Part shown: piece by piece, positions 61,045 to 64,000 of the stretch | Layout of the letters: every line of letters starts with the position of its first letter | Position numbering within the stretch: the stretch's first letter is position 1 | Made by a program: the position numbers and the translations under genes | Source: Clavibacter sp. VKM Ac-2872 | GTDB lineage: Bacteria; Actinomycetota; Actinomycetes; Actinomycetales; Microbacteriaceae | Direction of reading: 5' to 3' | Assembly (NCBI RefSeq): GCF_015351105.1 | Contig: NZ_JADKRR010000002.1 | Location: 248,001-312,000 of the forward strand | DNA length: 64,000 nt | Notes under the pieces: generated by a model | Told to the model about the DNA's origin: nothing | Databases searched by the model: none | What the model saw: the letters and a program-made list of their open reading frames with translations, nothing else

Positions 61045-61334
61045 CGGCCACCGTCCTGTACGCGGAGTTCACGGCGCTGCCGGGCGAGGAGGAGCAGGTC
61101 GCGCGGATGATCGCCGACCTCGCGGAGCGCGTGCGCGCCGAGCCCGGCAACCTCGTGTTCGAGCCGTACCGGCGGGTGGAGGATCCGGCGCGGTTCGTCG
61201 TGCACGAGGTGTACCGGGACGAGGCCGCGTTCCAGGCGCACATCGGCGCTCCCTACGGCGCCGAGTTCAACGCGGCGCTGGGACCGCTCATCGTGGAGGA
61301 CGGATCGCAGCTCACCTTCCTCGCGCCCGTCTGA
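61041..61334 (+). CDS. Antibiotic biosynthesis monooxygenase (ABM) domain protein in the sugar operon
   Basis: Protein of 97 aa: MTATVLYAEFTALPGEEEQVARMIADLAERVRAEPGNLVFEPYRRVEDPARFVVHEVYRDEAAFQAHIG fits the dimeric ferredoxin-like ABM fold. The ATGA overlap with the ATPase gene makes it the last gene of the operon. Its link to sugar uptake is not obvious; LsrG-like members in other sugar operons act on phosphorylated signals or sugars. Function inferred only at family level. Confidence 0.88.
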   Translation: MTATVLYAEFTALPGEEEQVARMIADLAERVRAEPGNLVFEPYRRVEDPARFVVHEVYRDEAAFQAHIGAPYGAEFNAALGPLIVEDGSQLTFLAPV

Positions 61335-61351
61335 CGGGCGCGACACCGGCT

Positions 61352-61391
61352 CCGCGGCCGCCCGGCGTCTCGACGCGCCGGGCGGCCGCGG
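61352..61391. terminator. Bidirectional terminator after the fructose-type operon
   Basis: 16-bp perfect inverted repeat CCGCGGCCGCCCGGCG with an 8-nt loop, 17 nt past the ABM stop and before the convergent SDR stop. Confidence 0.88.
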
Positions 61392-61446
61392 TCGTTCGCG
61401 GTCCTGCGCGGTCCTGCGCTGCGGGTCCGGCGGGGCCGGACGCGGA

Positions 61447-62199
61447 TCAGCGCGCGGAGTACCCGCCGTCCACGAGGTGGTAGCTGCCCGAGATGAAGGA
61501 CGCGTCGTCGCTCAGCAGGAAGAGCACGAGGGCCGCGACCTCCCTGTCGGTGCCGAGGCGGCCGGTCGCGTGCTGGCTCTCCAGGTACCCGAGCGCGTCG
61601 GCAGAGAGGGACGATCGCACGAGCGGGGTGTCGATGAAGCCGGGGCCGACCGCGTTGGTGCGCACGCCGCGGGCTGTGTACTCGAGCGCCGCGACCTTGG
61701 TGAGGCCGACGAGCGCGTGCTTGCTCGCGACGTAGGCGGCGTTCTGCGCCAACCCCACGGATCCGAGCACCGAGCTCATGTTGACGACCGCGCCGCCGCC
61801 CGCCGCCACCATCGCGGGCAGCTGGGAGCGGAGGCCGTAGAAGACGCCGTCGAGGTCGATGGCGCGCGTGCGGTCCCACGCGGAGATCTCGTAGTCGCCG
61901 ATGTCGGCCGGGGGCGCGCTGACGCCGGCGTTGTTCACGGCGAAGTGCAGGGCGCCGTAGGTGTCGACCGCGTGCGCGACGGCGGCCTCCGAGTCCTCCG
62001 CCTTCGCGGTGTCCTGGCGGAACGCGGTGGCCGTGCCGCCCGCGGCCTCGATCTCGGCGACGACGCGCTCCGCCGCCTCCAGCTGGATGTCGGTGACGAC
62101 GACCGACGCGCCCTCCGCGGCGAGCGCGCGGGAGATCGCGGCGCCGATGCCGCTGCCTCCGCCTGTCACGAGAGCGGTCTTCGTGTCGAACCTGGCCAT
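61447..62199 (-). CDS. Short-chain dehydrogenase/reductase
   Basis: Protein of 250 aa, classical SDR. Cofactor TGGGSGIGAAISRAL, NNAGVSAPP, catalytic Ser in VVNMSSVLG, YVASKHALVG (YxxxK), then the NAVGPGFIDTPLV segment. Asp at VVTDIQ after beta2 favours NAD(H). It oxidises or reduces an unknown alcohol or ketone. ATG 62199 after GGAGGTCCCCC. Divergent from phoX. Confidence 0.92.
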   Translation of the reverse strand: MARFDTKTALVTGGGSGIGAAISRALAAEGASVVVTDIQLEAAERVVAEIEAAGGTATAFRQDTAKAEDSEAAVAHAVDTYGALHFAVNNAGVSAPPADIGDYEISAWDRTRAIDLDGVFYGLRSQLPAMVAAGGGAVVNMSSVLGSVGLAQNAAYVASKHALVGLTKVAALEYTARGVRTNAVGPGFIDTPLVRSSLSADALGYLESQHATGRLGTDREVAALVLFLLSDDASFISGSYHLVDGGYSAR

Positions 62200-62265
62200 G
62201 GGGGACCTCCTCGTCCTGTGCGACGCGGATCCGCGCCGCACCTCGACGGTACGCCCGCGTGATCC

Positions 62266-62294
62266 GTCCATCCCGGGTTCACCCGTCGTCCACC
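62266..62294 (+). promoter_or_regulatory. PHO box: three 11-nt direct repeats upstream of phoX
   Basis: GTCCATC at 62266, GTTCACC at 62277 and GTCCACC at 62288, each 11 nt apart. This is the GTTCACC direct-repeat site for PhoP in actinobacteria (Streptomyces knowledge). It lies just upstream of the -10 at 62326. Confidence 0.75.
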
Positions 62295-62325
62295 CGGGCG
62301 TCGGGGGCGCGCCCGGGGGCGCGAA

Positions 62326-62331
62326 TACCTT
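62326..62331 (+). promoter_or_regulatory. -10 box of phoX
   Basis: TACCTT, with a start point expected near 62338. The PHO repeats occupy the place of the -35 and upstream. Confidence 0.5.
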
Positions 62332-62340
62332 CCAAGCGTC

Positions 62341-62394
62341 ATGCGTCCGCCGTGCCCGGTGGAGACGCCCGAGATCGATGGAGACCCCACATGA
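62341..62394 (+). CDS. 17-codon leader ORF overlapping the phoX start
   Basis: ATG 62341 starts 3 nt after the predicted transcription start. It encodes 17 residues (MRPPCPVETPEIDGDPT) and stops at TGA 62392-62394, overlapping the phoX ATG (ATGA). Coupled translation would make phoX depend on this leader. Support is positional only. Confidence 0.4.
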   Translation: MRPPCPVETPEIDGDPT

Positions 62395-64000
62395 CCCTCA
62401 CCCGTGAGACCCACCACCGGCTGCTGCCGATCCTGTCCCGCGACCCCCACGCGCGCGGCAAGCGCAGCACGGTCACCTGCCACCTCAAGTGCGACGACGC
62501 GTGCACCAAGCCCGTCCCGAACGTCACCGACAACTCCTACTTCCGCGACATCGCGGGACGCGCCCTCTCGCGCCGCACGCTGCTCGGCGGTGCGGGCGCC
62601 GGTGCCCTCGCGATCCTCGTGGCCCAGAACGCCGCGGCCCCCGGCGCCGAGGCCGCCGCCGCGCAGGCCGCGTCGAAGCTGCCCTTCACGGCGATCACGC
62701 CCGTCGACGCCGCCGTCGACCAGTTCACCGTGCCGACCGGGTACCGCTGGCAGCCGATCATCCGCTGGGGCGACCCGCTCTTCAGCTACGCCGACGACTT
62801 CGACGCCGACAACCAGACGGCCAAGCTCGCCGCGCGCCAGTTCGGCTACAACAACGACTACCTCGACATCATCCCGATCAACTCGCTGAACAAGGAGGCG
62901 CTCCTCGTCGCCAACCACGAGTACACGAACGAGAACATCATGTTCCCGCCCGCGGCCGACGACGCCGAGCTCGACGAGCAGCGCCGCATCGGCAAGGCCT
63001 CGCACGGCATGTCCGTCGTCGCGCTCCGCCGGAAGACGGTCGGCCAGCCGTGGACGTACACGATCGGCCACCACCGCAACCGCCGCATCACCGCGGACAC
63101 GCCCTTCGCCGTGTCGGGCCCGGCCGCCGGATCCGCGTCGCTGCGCACCAAGGACGACCCGAAGGGCACGCGCATCCTCGGCACGCTCGGCAACTGCGCC
63201 GGCGGCACCACCCCGTGGGGCACCGTGCTCTCCGGCGAGGAGAACTTCAACGGCTACTTCCGCACCGCGGGGACGAGCGCCGCCGACAAGCGCTACGGCC
63301 TCGCCGACAAGGCGACGACCCGCGGCTGGGAGGCCATCGACCCGCGCTTCGACGCCCGCACCGCCGGCTACGAGAACGAGCCGAACCGCTTCGGCTGGAT
63401 CGTCGAGGTCGACCCGTTCGAGCCCGGCGAGGCGCCCGTGAAGCACACCGCGCTCGGCCGCTTCAAGCACGAGGGCGCGAACGTGATCCTCGGGAAGAGC
63501 GGCCACGTCGCCGCGTACATGGGCGACGACGAGCGCTTCGACTACCTCTACAAGTTCGTCTCGCACGACACGATGGTCACCGGCACCACGCGCCAGGACC
63601 GCAAGCGCAACAAGCAGCTGCTCACGCGCGGCGCGCTCTACGTGGCGCGCTTCGCGGGCGACTCGCCCGTCGCGGAGATCACGGGCACCGGCCAGCTCCC
63701 CTCCGACGGCTCGTTCGACGGCATCGGCCAGTGGATCCCGCTCGTGATCGACGGCGTCTGCCAGGTCCCCGGCTTCACGACCGAGGAGGCGCTCGTGCAC
63801 ACGCGCCTCGTCGCCGACGCGGCCGGCGCCACGAAGATGGACCGCTGCGAGGACGTCCAGCCGAGCCCCGTCACCGGCAAGATCTACGTCGCGTGCACCA
63901 ACAACACCGACCGCGGCAAGGCCGGCAAGGAGGGCGCCACGGAGATGAACCCGCGGACGACCAACCGCGACGGCCACATCGTGGAGATCACCGAGGACGG
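62391..64000 (+). CDS. phoX: Alkaline phosphatase PhoX, 3' end cut by window
   Basis: Frame open from ATG 62391 to the window end (536 full codons visible). Twin-arginine-type signal: Arg61-Arg62 in SRRTLLGGAGAGALAIL, preceded by a conserved CHLKCDDAC (Cys 30, 34, 38). The PhoX region follows: FTVPTGYRWQPIIRWGD, NHEYTNENIMFPP, GNCAGGTTPWGTVLSGEENF, and GWIVEVDPFEPG. It is a secreted Ca/Fe-dependent phosphatase that frees phosphate from organic esters. Placed under a PHO box. GGAG lies about 9 nt before the ATG. Confidence 0.93.
   Translation, partial: MTLTRETHHRLLPILSRDPHARGKRSTVTCHLKCDDACTKPVPNVTDNSYFRDIAGRALSRRTLLGGAGAGALAILVAQNAAAPGAEAAAAQAASKLPFTAITPVDAAVDQFTVPTGYRWQPIIRWGDPLFSYADDFDADNQTAKLAARQFGYNNDYLDIIPINSLNKEALLVANHEYTNENIMFPPAADDAELDEQRRIGKASHGMSVVALRRKTVGQPWTYTIGHHRNRRITADTPFAVSGPAAGSASLRTKDDPKGTRILGTLGNCAGGTTPWGTVLSGEENFNGYFRTAGTSAADKRYGLADKATTRGWEAIDPRFDARTAGYENEPNRFGWIVEVDPFEPGEAPVKHTALGRFKHEGANVILGKSGHVAAYMGDDERFDYLYKFVSHDTMVTGTTRQDRKRNKQLLTRGALYVARFAGDSPVAEITGTGQLPSDGSFDGIGQWIPLVIDGVCQVPGFTTEEALVHTRLVADAAGATKMDRCEDVQPSPVTGKIYVACTNNTDRGKAGKEGATEMNPRTTNRDGHIVEITED

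Overview
The window is very GC-rich chromosomal DNA from an actinobacterium. It has GTG starts, many ATGA/GTGA/TGATG gene overlaps, menaquinone genes, a long acidic NusG and Actinobacteria-specific families (DUF4229, HadA/HadB-type proteins, PhoX under a GTTCACC-type PHO box). Gene order and protein style point to Microbacteriaceae, most likely Clavibacter or a close relative. The genus is inference. No integrase, transposase, CRISPR array or prophage was seen. The region is ordinary chromosome with sugar-use modules set among housekeeping genes.

Layout. 1-5.3 kb: a sugar ABC operon (binding protein, two permeases, GH32/GH68-like fructan hydrolase, cut by the window edge) with a divergent LacI regulator. 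5.3-14 kb, mostly minus strand: the conserved tRNA-Thr, tRNA-Met, hadA, hadB, murB, tRNA-Trp, secE, nusG, rplK, rplA locus, with two very small genes where rpmG sits in mycobacteria. 14-22 kb: aldo/keto reductases, GH13 glucosidase, M23 peptidase, inositol monophosphatase, a tandem pair of DUF1275 membrane proteins and tRNA-Tyr. 22-26 kb: YajQ, cardiolipin synthase, MarR, a lone prepilin peptidase. 25.6-37.6 kb: a dispersed menaquinone region (ferredoxin reductase, polyprenyl synthase, menG, menF, menD, menA) interrupted by an ArsR/MFS pair and a phosphatase. 37.6-42 kb: phosphatase, degenerate beta-lactamase-like protein, M13 peptidase and a small HTH/membrane pair. 42-50 kb: nucleobase transporters, a GT87-like protein, a GntR-controlled NCS1/cysteine hydrolase operon, HAD, MarR, MmuM. 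50-56 kb: a QorB/HxlR redox pair, a frameshifted MFS gene, an aldo/keto reductase, two DUF202 proteins and an NmrA-like protein. 56-61.3 kb: a fructose-type ABC operon with LacI and a PfkB kinase. 62.2-64 kb: PhoX with its PHO box.

How the parts fit. The two sugar modules suggest uptake and use of fructans and fructose. The men genes supply the respiratory quinone. The most striking general signal is leaderless expression: at least 15 genes have a TANNNT -10 hexamer ending 7-8 bases before the start codon, and this fixes many starts. The most novel-looking element is a 28-codon peptide gene with its own near-consensus promoter, leader hairpin and terminator. Other points of interest are several clear operators, a three-repeat PHO box followed by a 17-codon leader ORF, a poly-C frameshift in an MFS gene, a beta-lactamase-fold pseudoenzyme, and strong enrichment of the palindrome GGATCC.
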